Shown here one piece after another: positions 40,840-48,417 of a stretch of DNA of 54,895 bases (positions are counted from its first letter, which is position 1; the number at the start of each line of letters is the position of its first letter). Under the pieces are notes generated by a model. It saw only the letters and a list, made by a program, of their open reading frames with translations, ran no database searches and was not told the origin of the DNA. This DNA comes from Rhodobacterales bacterium (GTDB lineage Bacteria; Pseudomonadota; Alphaproteobacteria; Rhodobacterales; Rhodobacteraceae): positions 1 to 54,895 of the forward strand of contig JAFLCY010000014.1 of the NCBI GenBank assembly GCA_017303485.1, written 5' to 3'. A program made the translations under genes and the position numbers.

Positions 40840-42020
40840 GCCTGGTCGGCCAGCCCGTCACCATCATCGGCGCTGGTGTTGCGGGCCTTGCTGCAGCACG
40901 GGCCCTTGCCCTTCGCGGGGCCGCCGTCACCGTGCTGGAACAGGCTGACGCGATCCGCGAGGTCGGCGCGGGTCTGCAGATCTCGCCGAACGGGGCCTGC
41001 GTGCTGCGCGGGCTGGGGTTGCAGTACGAGCTGGATGCGGCCTCGCTGCGGGCCGACGCGGTGCAGCTAGTCGACGGCCCCACCGACGAGGGGGTGACCC
41101 GGCTTGATCTGGCGCGCCTGCGGCCCGGGCAGGGCTATCACTTCCTGCACCGCGCCGACCTGATCGAGATGCTGCTGACCGGCGCGACCGAGGCCGGGGT
41201 GACCCTGCAGCTGTTGTCGAAGGTCGAAACCGTCGATCTGTCCGGCCCGCATCCGGTGGTCGTGCTGGAGGGCGGCGAGCGGATCGAGGCCCCGCTTCTG
41301 ATCGGGGCGGATGGCCTGCACTCCCATACCCGCGCCGCGCTGAACGGGCCGGAGACGCCCTTTTTCACCCAGCAGGTCGCCTGGCGCGCGGTGATCCCCT
41401 GCGAGCCGGGTGCCGCACCTGTGGCCGAGGTCCATATGGGCCCGCGTCGCCACCTCGTCAGCTACCCGCTGCGTGGCGGCACCTTGCGCAACATCGTCGC
41501 CGTCGAGGAACGCGACCGCTGGGCCGGGGAAAGCTGGACCCTGCGTGACGACACCATCGACCTGCGACTGGCCTTCGAGGGCTTCTCGCCCCGCGTCCGC
41601 GGTTGGCTTGACCAGGTCGAGGACCCCTGGCTCTGGGGCCTCTTCCGCCATTCGGTCGCCGAAACCTGGGCGCGCCCGATGGGGCAGGGCGGGGTGGCGA
41701 TTCTGGGCGATGCCGCCCATCCGACGCTGCCGTTCCTCGCGCAAGGGGCAAGCATGGGGCTTGAGGATGCCTGGGTACTGGCCGATGCGCTTGCCCGGCA
41801 CGACACGGTGGCCGCCGCCCTTGCCGCCTATCAGGCGGCGCGCAAGCCGCGCACCACCCGCACTGTCGCTGCTGCCAACGCCAATGCGCGCGCCTACCAC
41901 CTGTCGGGCCTGACCCGGATGGTCGGCCACACCGGCCTGCGCCTCCTCGGGCGCTTTTCACCCGGGGCCATGCTCAGTCGGTTCGACTGGCTGTACGACC
42001 ATGACGTGACGCAGGGCTAG
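40836..42020 (+). CDS. FAD-dependent aromatic-ring monooxygenase (salicylate hydroxylase-like)
   Basis: A 394-residue flavoprotein hydroxylase. Dinucleotide-binding GAGVAGLAAARAL (about 11-23) and EVGAGLQISPNG follow the family start, the DG motif LLIGADGLHSHTRAAL is near 155 and the FAD ribityl motif GVAILGDAAHPTLPFLAQGA near 290. Such enzymes hydroxylate salicylate, 3-hydroxybenzoate or similar aromatics using NAD(P)H. It overlaps the GFA gene by four bases. The pair GFA plus monooxygenase after dksA suggests a small detox or aromatic-degradation unit; the substrate is not readable. Confidence 0.87.
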   Translation: MSLVGQPVTIIGAGVAGLAAARALALRGAAVTVLEQADAIREVGAGLQISPNGACVLRGLGLQYELDAASLRADAVQLVDGPTDEGVTRLDLARLRPGQGYHFLHRADLIEMLLTGATEAGVTLQLLSKVETVDLSGPHPVVVLEGGERIEAPLLIGADGLHSHTRAALNGPETPFFTQQVAWRAVIPCEPGAAPVAEVHMGPRRHLVSYPLRGGTLRNIVAVEERDRWAGESWTLRDDTIDLRLAFEGFSPRVRGWLDQVEDPWLWGLFRHSVAETWARPMGQGGVAILGDAAHPTLPFLAQGASMGLEDAWVLADALARHDTVAAALAAYQAARKPRTTRTVAAANANARAYHLSGLTRMVGHTGLRLLGRFSPGAMLSRFDWLYDHDVTQG

Positions 42021-42156
42021 GCCGGTTCCGCAATCCGACAGAAGGTTCGCGTCAGTCCAGCCCGAAGACCTCTCAGCCGCCCGGTCAATCGCACTTCAAA
42101 TGGTCGCATCAGTTCTTTCCCGCGCTGTCAGGTTGGCCGCGCGCGGCGCTGCAGTC

Positions 42157-42936
42157 TCAGGCGGCGATCTCAACCCAGACCGGGACATGATCCGACGGCT
42201 TGTCGCCTCCCCGCACCGCCTTGTCGATCCCCGCCGCCCCCAGCCGGTCCGCCGCTTGCGGCGAGCACATCACATGGTCGATCCGGATGCCGTTGTTCCG
42301 TTCCCAGGCCCCGGCCTGATAGTCCCAGAACGTGTAGACCCCGGGCGAAGGGTCGCGCACCCTGACCGCATCCGTCAGCCCCAGGTTCGCCAGCCGCCGG
42401 AAGGCCGCGCGGCTTTCCGGCAGGAACAGCGCATCGGTGACCCAGGCCTCCGGCTTGGCCGCATCCTCGCCTTGCGGGATCACGTTGTAGTCCCCGAGGC
42501 AGACGAAGGGTTCCTCGGTCGCCAGCAACTCCCGCACCCGCGCCTCCATCCGCGCTATCCACGAAAGCTTGTAGTCATACTTCGGCCCCGGCGCCGGGTT
42601 GCCGTTTGGCAGGTAAAGCCCGCAGACCCTGACCGGGCGCCCGGCATCGACCACCGCCTCGATCCAGCGTGCCTGCTCGTCCTCAGGATCGCCGGGCAAA
42701 CCGCGCCGCAGGTCGGACAGGGGTAGCTTCGACAGGATCGCCACCCCGTTGAACCCCTTCTGGCCGTGCGTTTCGACCCGGTAGCCCATGCTCTCGAAAA
42801 CCTCGCGCGGGAAGCCCTCGTCGACCGACTTGATCTCCTGCAGGCAGACCACGTCGGGGCTGGCCGCAGTCAGCCAGGCCGGCAGCGCCTCGATCCGCGC
42901 CTTGATTCCGTTGATGTTGAACGTCGCAAGCTTCAT
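42157..42936 (-). CDS. xthA: Exodeoxyribonuclease III
   Basis: A 259-residue AP endonuclease / 3'-exonuclease of base-excision repair. Motifs: MKLATFNINGIKARIEALP start, VVCLQEIKSVDE (Mg-binding Glu, near 35), GLYLPNGNPAPGPKYDYKL, FVCLGDYNVIPQGED (about 150) and the C-terminal catalytic SDHVPVWVEIAA. Full length. It is transcribed divergently from nothing in particular and converges on the monooxygenase gene with a 136-base gap that contains no obvious terminator. The gene at 42983 precedes it by 46 bases in the same direction. Confidence 0.95.
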   Translation of the reverse strand: MKLATFNINGIKARIEALPAWLTAASPDVVCLQEIKSVDEGFPREVFESMGYRVETHGQKGFNGVAILSKLPLSDLRRGLPGDPEDEQARWIEAVVDAGRPVRVCGLYLPNGNPAPGPKYDYKLSWIARMEARVRELLATEEPFVCLGDYNVIPQGEDAAKPEAWVTDALFLPESRAAFRRLANLGLTDAVRVRDPSPGVYTFWDYQAGAWERNNGIRIDHVMCSPQAADRLGAAGIDKAVRGGDKPSDHVPVWVEIAA

Positions 42937-42982
42937 GGCCCGGCCCTCCGCTGCCCCACCCTAGGCCGCGAGGCCCCGCGCC

Positions 42983-43699
42983 TCAAGCCGTCTGCCGCAG
43001 GGGCAGCGTCGCCGCCTGCAGCCAGAGCCGATCCAGCCGGTCAAGCTCCGCCGGATCGAACCGCCCGGTGTCTTCCCAATAGCGGCCCGAAGGCACCAGA
43101 TAGTCCAGCTCCGCCTCCCGCGCCAAGGCTTCCGCCGCAAGGTCCGGGCACCAGACCCCCGGTCGGGCCGCAGCCAAGGCGGCCCGTGACACGCGCGGAA
43201 AGATCAGCCGCGACGGCCCGCAGGACAGGTTCACCACCGCGCAACCCTGCATCGCCGCCAGCACCATGAGCCGTGCCGACTTCGCCTCCAGCGAGCGCAG
43301 CGTGATGTCCGCCCGCAAGGGATCGGGCGTCCCGGTGCCGTAGAAATGCGTCGGCCCGGCTGCGGGATAATGCATGTCGCAGCCATAGACCGCGATCACG
43401 CTTGGCCGCAGCGCATGCAGCGCCCAGTATCCCGCCGTGAAGGCCATGGTCGCCCCGGCATAGACGAAGCCGCCATAGACATTCTGCGCCGGCACGAACT
43501 CGCCCTCGGTCACGATCCGCTGGCCCGGACCCGGTATTGCCTGCCGCTCTGGCGGGAAATCATGCGGGTGGATCGCCACGTCCCAGTCGGCCCTGATCCG
43601 CCAGGCGTTGTTGATCGCCAGCACCAGATCGAACGGCTTCCGCCGCCAAGCCGCCGCTGCTGCCGCCATCGGCGCCGAACCCAGCATCAACACATGCAT
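42983..43699 (-). CDS. Uncharacterised protein, possibly DUF115/glycosyltransferase-like
   Basis: A 238-residue soluble protein that I do not firmly recognise. It opens MHVLMLGSAPMAAAAAAW, a Rossmann-like strand and GSAP turn, then DLVLAINNAWRIRADWDVAI. This pattern (GSAP, then AINNAW, then DW) resembles DUF115 / motility-associated glycosyltransferase proteins and sialyltransferase-like folds. Later segments with a Gly-Cys-Asp (VIAVYGCDMHYPA) and an aromatic-rich C-terminus (SGRYWEDTGRFDPAEL) may form an active site. It is upstream of xth with 46 bases between and diverges from nothing else. Role unknown. Confidence 0.6.
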   Translation of the reverse strand: MHVLMLGSAPMAAAAAAWRRKPFDLVLAINNAWRIRADWDVAIHPHDFPPERQAIPGPGQRIVTEGEFVPAQNVYGGFVYAGATMAFTAGYWALHALRPSVIAVYGCDMHYPAAGPTHFYGTGTPDPLRADITLRSLEAKSARLMVLAAMQGCAVVNLSCGPSRLIFPRVSRAALAAARPGVWCPDLAAEALAREAELDYLVPSGRYWEDTGRFDPAELDRLDRLWLQAATLPLRQTA

Positions 43700-43761
43700 G
43701 CTTGTCCCTCATCACCCTTTGCACGCAAAGCTAGCGCGGCAGGGTAACACGGCCAGAGGGG

Positions 43762-44094
43762 TCAGAGCGAAAAACTCGTTCCGCAGCCGCAGCTGGTCTT
43801 GGCGTTCGGGTTCTGCACCACGAAACGCGCGCCGATCAGCTCGTCGGTAAAGTCGATCACGGCATTGGACAGGAAGGGCAGGCTGACCTGATCGACCAGC
43901 ACGCGCTGGCCGTCCTTTTCCAGCACCAGATCATCCGCCGCCGGGGCGTCGAGCGTGATCGAATACTGGAACCCCGAACAGCCGCCGCCATCCACCGCCA
44001 CCCGCAGGGGTTTCACCTCGCCGGTCGCTTCGGCAATCTCGGCCAGCCGGGCAAAGGCCCGGTCGGTAACTTTCGGCGGCAGCGTCAGTTCCAT
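43762..44094 (-). CDS. erpA: Iron-sulfur cluster insertion protein ErpA (A-type carrier)
   Basis: A 110-residue A-type carrier that passes 2Fe-2S or 4Fe-4S clusters to target proteins. The three ligand cysteines are intact: Cys39 in DGGGCSGFQY and Cys102, Cys104 in KTSCGCGTSFSL. The pattern VSLPFLSNAVIDF is typical. ErpA rather than IscA is inferred from the DFTDELIGARFVVQNPNA segment. It diverges from dgt across 71 bases. Confidence 0.93.
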   Translation of the reverse strand: MELTLPPKVTDRAFARLAEIAEATGEVKPLRVAVDGGGCSGFQYSITLDAPAADDLVLEKDGQRVLVDQVSLPFLSNAVIDFTDELIGARFVVQNPNAKTSCGCGTSFSL

Positions 44095-44165
44095 GGCTGT
44101 TCCCGTATCCTTCGGCGGTCCCCGCGAATATATGGGGCCTGACCGAGCCGAACAAGGACTGCCCG

Positions 44166-45341
44166 ATGCTTGCCCCCTTTGCCTGCCAACCCGATGCCAG
44201 CCGCGGCAGGCTCTGGCCCGAGCGGCTGTCCTCCTTCCGTTCGCCCTACCAGCGCGACCGCGACCGGATCATCCATTCCTCGGCCTTCCGGCGGCTGAAG
44301 CACAAGACGCAGGTTTTCGTAGAACACGAGGGCGACTATTACCGCACCCGCCTGACCCACACGATCGAGGTGGCGCAAGTCGCCCGCACCATCGCTGGCG
44401 TCCTTGGCCTCAACACCGATCTGGCGGAAGCAGTGGCGCTGGCGCATGACCTTGGCCACACCCCCTTCGGCCACACCGGCGAAGACGCGATGGAGCGGCT
44501 GATGGCGCCCTATGGCGGCTTCGACCACAATGCACAGGCCTTGCGCATCGTGACCAAGCTGGAACGCCACTATGCCGATTTCGACGGGTTGAACTTGTCC
44601 TGGGAAACCCTTGAAGGCATTGCGAAACACAACGGTCCGGTGATCGGCCCCAATGCCGATGCAAAGCATGACGGCCCGCTTCCCTATGCGCTTGCCGAAG
44701 TGAATGCGCAATGGGACCTGGAGCTTGACACCCATGCCTCCGCCGAGGCGCAGGTTGCCGCCATTGCCGACGACGTCGCCTATTCCCACCATGACCTGCA
44801 TGACGGGCTCCGCTCTGGCCTTTTCACCGAGGAAGACCTGATGGAATTGCCTGTCACCGGCCCCGCCTTCGAGGAGGTGGACCGGATCTACCCCGACCTT
44901 GACAAGATGCGCCGCCGCCACGAGGCGCTGCGCCGGGTCTTCGGCCGCATGGTCGAGGACGTGATCGCCGTCGCGCAGAACCGGCTGACAGCCGCGCAGC
45001 CGCAGTCGGTCGACGACATCCGCCACATGGGCACCACGATCATCCGCTTCTCGAAACCGCTCTATCAGGACCTCAAGGCGGTGCGCAGTTTCCTCTTCCA
45101 CCGCATGTACCGTGCGCCGAGCGTCATGGCGGTCCGGGCCGAGGTGACGCAGATGATCGACGACCTTTTCCCGCTGTTCCTGCGGCAACCCGATCTCTTG
45201 CCGCCGGAATGGCAGGCGGATGTGGCGGCGGCAACGGACGAAACTCATCTCGCGCGCACGGTCGCCGACTACGTTGCCGGAATGACCGACCGCTTCGCCA
45301 TCCAGGAACACCAGCGGCTGTTCGGCACTGCCGGCGACTGA
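44166..45341 (+). CDS. dgt: Deoxyguanosinetriphosphate triphosphohydrolase-like protein
   Basis: A 391-residue HD-domain dNTPase that cleaves dNTPs to nucleoside and triphosphate, affecting dNTP pools. HD motifs: RTRLTHTIEVAQVARTIAG (His), VALAHDLGHTPFGHTGED (HD pair) and VAYSHHDLHDGL. The family start SPYQRDRDRIIHSSAFRRLK is complete (arginine-rich nucleotide-binding part). Length is in the 380-400 range of the type-2 subfamily. Transcribed away from erpA; converges on the DsbB-like gene. Confidence 0.92.
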   Translation: MLAPFACQPDASRGRLWPERLSSFRSPYQRDRDRIIHSSAFRRLKHKTQVFVEHEGDYYRTRLTHTIEVAQVARTIAGVLGLNTDLAEAVALAHDLGHTPFGHTGEDAMERLMAPYGGFDHNAQALRIVTKLERHYADFDGLNLSWETLEGIAKHNGPVIGPNADAKHDGPLPYALAEVNAQWDLELDTHASAEAQVAAIADDVAYSHHDLHDGLRSGLFTEEDLMELPVTGPAFEEVDRIYPDLDKMRRRHEALRRVFGRMVEDVIAVAQNRLTAAQPQSVDDIRHMGTTIIRFSKPLYQDLKAVRSFLFHRMYRAPSVMAVRAEVTQMIDDLFPLFLRQPDLLPPEWQADVAAATDETHLARTVADYVAGMTDRFAIQEHQRLFGTAGD

Positions 45342-45374
45342 CCAAGTTTCGCAGGCAGGAAGTTTGGCCCGCTG

Positions 45375-45842
45375 TCAGGCCGCCCTTGCCGCCTTGAACC
45401 AGATCCCGGCCAGCAGCAGAGAGGCGATCGCGTTCCAGCCGGCCATCGAAATCCCCAGCATCTGCCAGGCGATCGCGTCGCAGCGCACCACCGAGGCGAC
45501 GTCCTTCGTCGGGTCCAGGAGGTCGGCGGTCGAGATGCCGGAAATGGAACCGGCCGTGCAGGAGGCGAGCCCCTCCCACCATTTCTGTTCGACCCCGACA
45601 TGAAAGATGCCGATCCCCGCCGTCACCAGCGCCGCGATAACGCCCAGCCAGGCCAGACCGCGCCAGCCCGTCTTCAGCGCCACCACCCCGATCACGATGG
45701 CTGCCGCATGCGGCCAGCGCTGCCAGAGGCAAAGCTGACAGGGCGCAAGGCCGCCGACATACTGGAAGGCGAAGGCCCCGCCGAGAAGGGCCGCCGAGCC
45801 CAGGGTGGCAAGAAGGATCAGGGTCGGGCGGGTCAGGGTCAT
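45375..45842 (-). CDS. DsbB-family disulfide-generating membrane protein
   Basis: A 155-residue inner-membrane protein with four helices. Redox cysteines are present: Cys35-x2-Cys38 in GLAPCQLCLWQRWP after the first helix, and Cys95 (GLASCTAG) plus Cys121 (VVRCDAIAW) in the second periplasmic loop. This matches DsbB, which reoxidises DsbA and passes electrons to quinone. It could support disulfides in LptD and others. Start ATG 45842. It is divergent from the metallopeptidase gene. Confidence 0.9.
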   Translation of the reverse strand: MTLTRPTLILLATLGSAALLGGAFAFQYVGGLAPCQLCLWQRWPHAAAIVIGVVALKTGWRGLAWLGVIAALVTAGIGIFHVGVEQKWWEGLASCTAGSISGISTADLLDPTKDVASVVRCDAIAWQMLGISMAGWNAIASLLLAGIWFKAARAA

Positions 45843-46096
45843 CTCGGCTCTCGGAACTCAGGGTCAGGCGCCCGCGACCATAGGCGCGGCCTTGCGGAAG
45901 GGAAAGGGGCGGAAGGGGACGCTCCCGCTTTCGTGCTTTCGCGCTTGGCGAGGGGGCAGGGCAGCGGATAGGATTTCGCGGACGGACGGCGGGCGCGGGC
46001 CGGGGATTCGGGATTGTCCGCGGCCAAGGCGCTGTTTTGCAAGGTAAGTTCTGGTCTGTCCGGCGCGGGCGGCCGACGAAGGGGAAGGGTGACAAC

Positions 46097-46957
46097 ATGC
46101 AGTGGCGCGGCCGCAGGGAAAGCTCCAACATCGAGGACCGTCGCAGCGCGGGCGGCGGCGGGGCCATGCGCGTGGGTGGCATCGGCGGCGCCGGGGCCAT
46201 CGTCGTCTTTCTGATCGCGATGTTTCTCGGGGTGGATCCGAGCCAGCTTCTGGGCACCGGAGGGGGTGACAGCAGCGCGCCGGGCACTCAGGTCGAGCTG
46301 ACCGAGCAGGACAAGGCCGAGGGCCAGTTCGTCTCGGTCGTCCTTGCAGATACCGAGGACATCTGGAGAAAAGTCTTCAAGGAGCAGCTGAACGCGACCT
46401 ACACCCCGGCGACGCTGGTCCTCTTCAAGGACGCCACCCGTTCGGCCTGCGGCGGTGCGTCCGAGGCGACGGGGCCGTTCTATTGCCCGATGGACAAGAA
46501 GGTCTATCTCGACACCGGCTTCTTCACCACGATGCACCAGCGGCTTGGCGCTTCAGGCGACTTCGCGGCGGCCTATGTGGTCGCGCACGAGATCGGCCAC
46601 CATGTCCAGGACGAGCTGGGCATCCTGTCGAAGGCGAACGAGATCCGCCAGCAGGTCAGCCAGGAGGAATCGAACGCGATCTCGGTGCGGATCGAACTGC
46701 AGGCCGATTGCCTCTCCGGCATCTGGGCGCGCGAGGCGGCTCAGACTTTGGGCAGCATCGAACGCGGAGATCTGGAAGAGGCGGTGAACGCCGCAAAGCA
46801 GATCGGCGACGACACGCTGCAGCGCAATGCCGGCCAGCGCCCGATGCCGCATACCTTCACGCATGGCACCTCGGAACAGCGGTCGCGCTGGTTCATGATC
46901 GGGCTGCAGTCGGGCCAGCTTTCCCAGTGTGACACGTTCCAGACCGACGATCTCTAG
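46097..46957 (+). CDS. YpfJ-type neutral zinc metallopeptidase
   Basis: A 286-residue membrane-anchored protein with one N-terminal helix (GGAGAIVVFLIAMFLG, about 31-46) and a catalytic domain outside. The zinc site HEIGHH (His164, Glu165, His168) and the later QADCLSGIWA segment match the YpfJ/DUF zinc-metallopeptidase family. Two cysteines (Cys118 region SACGG and Cys130 in FYCPMDKK) are typical. Function in bacteria is not settled. ATG 46097 with GGAAGGG upstream. tRNA-Leu follows 56 bases after the stop. Confidence 0.88.
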   Translation: MQWRGRRESSNIEDRRSAGGGGAMRVGGIGGAGAIVVFLIAMFLGVDPSQLLGTGGGDSSAPGTQVELTEQDKAEGQFVSVVLADTEDIWRKVFKEQLNATYTPATLVLFKDATRSACGGASEATGPFYCPMDKKVYLDTGFFTTMHQRLGASGDFAAAYVVAHEIGHHVQDELGILSKANEIRQQVSQEESNAISVRIELQADCLSGIWAREAAQTLGSIERGDLEEAVNAAKQIGDDTLQRNAGQRPMPHTFTHGTSEQRSRWFMIGLQSGQLSQCDTFQTDDL

Positions 46958-47013
46958 GACTGCGCGAGCCGCATTGACGCCGCTCGCTGCAGGTTCTAAA
47001 CCGGCCCCCGGTG

Positions 47014-47097
47014 GCCCGAGTGGCGGAATGGTAGACGCAGGGGATTCAAAATCCTCCGCCGCAAGGTTTGCGAGTTCGAGTCTCGCCTCGGGCACCA
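47014..47097 (+). tRNA. tRNA-Leu (CAA)
   Basis: An 84-base class II tRNA with encoded CCA. Acceptor GCCCGAG pairs with CTCGGGC, followed by ACCA. Anticodon arm GGGGA/TCCTC encloses loop TTCAAAA, giving anticodon CAA. A long variable arm precedes T-arm GAGTTCGAGTCTC. Confidence 0.96.
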
Positions 47098-47581
47098 CAT
47101 TCAAAGAATCATCGGGCTTCGGAATGGCGGTTCCGTGCGTCGAGTCGTGCGGCGGCCTGTTTCAAATCCTCATCAGTCGGGAAGCAATCCGCCGATTGCA
47201 ATTCGGCGCAGAAACTCTGGCCGCGACCGGGGGAGGCCGACTACGAATTTCTGGTTCTCGTTTCAATACAACACTGGGTTGCGTAGCCTGAGTTTGCGCA
47301 AAAGTAGATTCTAAAATATGAATACACGCAAAGATTGAAACGCGTTCCATTCAAATACGTTGCAAACTCCGTAGATCCCCTGAATGGCACGAAGCGGATT
47401 GCGCCCGCGTCTTCTTTGGCGGGCATTGCCGGACCGTCCACACGCTTCGGCTGAAAGTTGCCGGTGTTGTCCTTGTTTACAAACATCTTTTTTACTTTTC
47501 TCCCCATGGGGAAGCCTAGTATCCATGAGAGGATAACGATGGCGTCGGCCTGATCGGCGCCCGCAAGAAAGTGATAAACCG
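47098..47581. other. 484-base AT-rich gene-poor segment after tRNA-Leu
   Basis: No convincing gene. The GC content falls to 22 of 60 bases in 47281-47340, far below the chromosomal level around it. It contains the palindrome TCCCCATGGGGA (47501-47512) and TAGTAT (47518-47523) that may be the -10 element of the Hint gene. A minus-strand frame starting near 47508 looks unlike a protein. A tRNA-adjacent, compositionally odd stretch is typical of an island boundary, but I found no att duplication. Confidence 0.55.
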
Positions 47582-48229
47582 ATGCTGATTGCAGATGCCG
47601 CCTCAGTCGCGGCCCCCGGTGTTCCACCGAAGGCGCCCCGCTGCACGCCCTGTTTTACTCCGGGCACGCTGATCACCACCCAGCGCGGCGAGCTGCCGGT
47701 CGAACTGATCTCGGCCGGGGATCGCGTCATCACCCGGGACAACGGCATTCAGACCGTGCGCTGGGTCGGCAAGACGCAGATGTTTCTGCACGATTTCCAG
47801 TCGGAACCGCATCTGTTGCCGGTTTTCATCCAGCAGGGTTCGCTTGGCAAGGGCTTGCCGGAACGCGACATGATGGTCTCGCCGAACCACCGGGTTCTGG
47901 TCGCCAACACGCGCGCCACCGTGCGCTATACTGATCGCGAAGTCCTGGTCGCGGCCAAGCACCTTGCCGCGCAGGGTGTGCATACGGTGCAGTCAAGTGG
48001 CACCACCTATGTCCATTTCATGTGCGACCGGCACGAGGTCGTGCTGTCGAACGGCATCTGGACCGAGACATTCCATCCGGAGGACACCTCTCTGAAAGGC
48101 ATCGGCAATGCCCAGAGACTTGAGATCTTCGAGATATTCCCCGAGCTGAAGACCGAAGCCGGGCGTGCGGCCTATGGCCAGAGTCGGCGTATTGCCGATG
48201 GTGCGAAATTGAGCGAAGCCGCGGTTTGA
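47582..48229 (+). CDS. Stand-alone Hint-domain protein
   Basis: A 215-residue protein consisting of a short N-terminal tail and one Hint (hedgehog/intein, Hint_2-type) domain. The domain opens at Cys24 in TPCFTPGTLITTQRGELP, followed by LISAGDRVITRDNGIQTVRW, the block-B-like MVSPNHRVLV and the block near CDRHEVVLSNGIWTETF. Hint domains can self-cleave at the first Cys. The residue before Cys24 is Pro, which would disfavour N-S acyl shift, and no obvious C-terminal Asn-nucleophile motif follows, so cleavage is doubtful. It resembles the C-terminal domain of the RTX protein at 48418. No signal peptide and a weak ribosome-binding site. Confidence 0.85.
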   Translation: MLIADAASVAAPGVPPKAPRCTPCFTPGTLITTQRGELPVELISAGDRVITRDNGIQTVRWVGKTQMFLHDFQSEPHLLPVFIQQGSLGKGLPERDMMVSPNHRVLVANTRATVRYTDREVLVAAKHLAAQGVHTVQSSGTTYVHFMCDRHEVVLSNGIWTETFHPEDTSLKGIGNAQRLEIFEIFPELKTEAGRAAYGQSRRIADGAKLSEAAV

Positions 48230-48417
48230 ACGCAAATTTCATAGCGACTTTGTTAACAGTTTGTGCAATAGCATTTTTCGGGGATTCAACCTGTAGTATG
48301 TGCCGTTGCGGGGAACTGGTAGCGACGCCAACATAATGGCGCAAAGCTTTCCGGGTTCGGTCACGGATCGGACACGAAGGGTGACTATCAGGCGACCGTA
48401 ACGCGGGGGCAGAAGAC

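Noticed and set aside
47191-47207. tRNA-Cys-like anticodon arm (GCCGA, loop TTGCAAT, TCGGC)
   Set aside because: No acceptor stem, D-arm or TTCGA T-loop at the right distances, so not a tRNA gene; possibly chance or a remnant.
47241-47508. Minus-strand reading frame in the AT-rich gap after tRNA-Leu
   Set aside because: Composition is erratic, no ribosome-binding site and no motif; it overlaps the presumed Hint promoter region.
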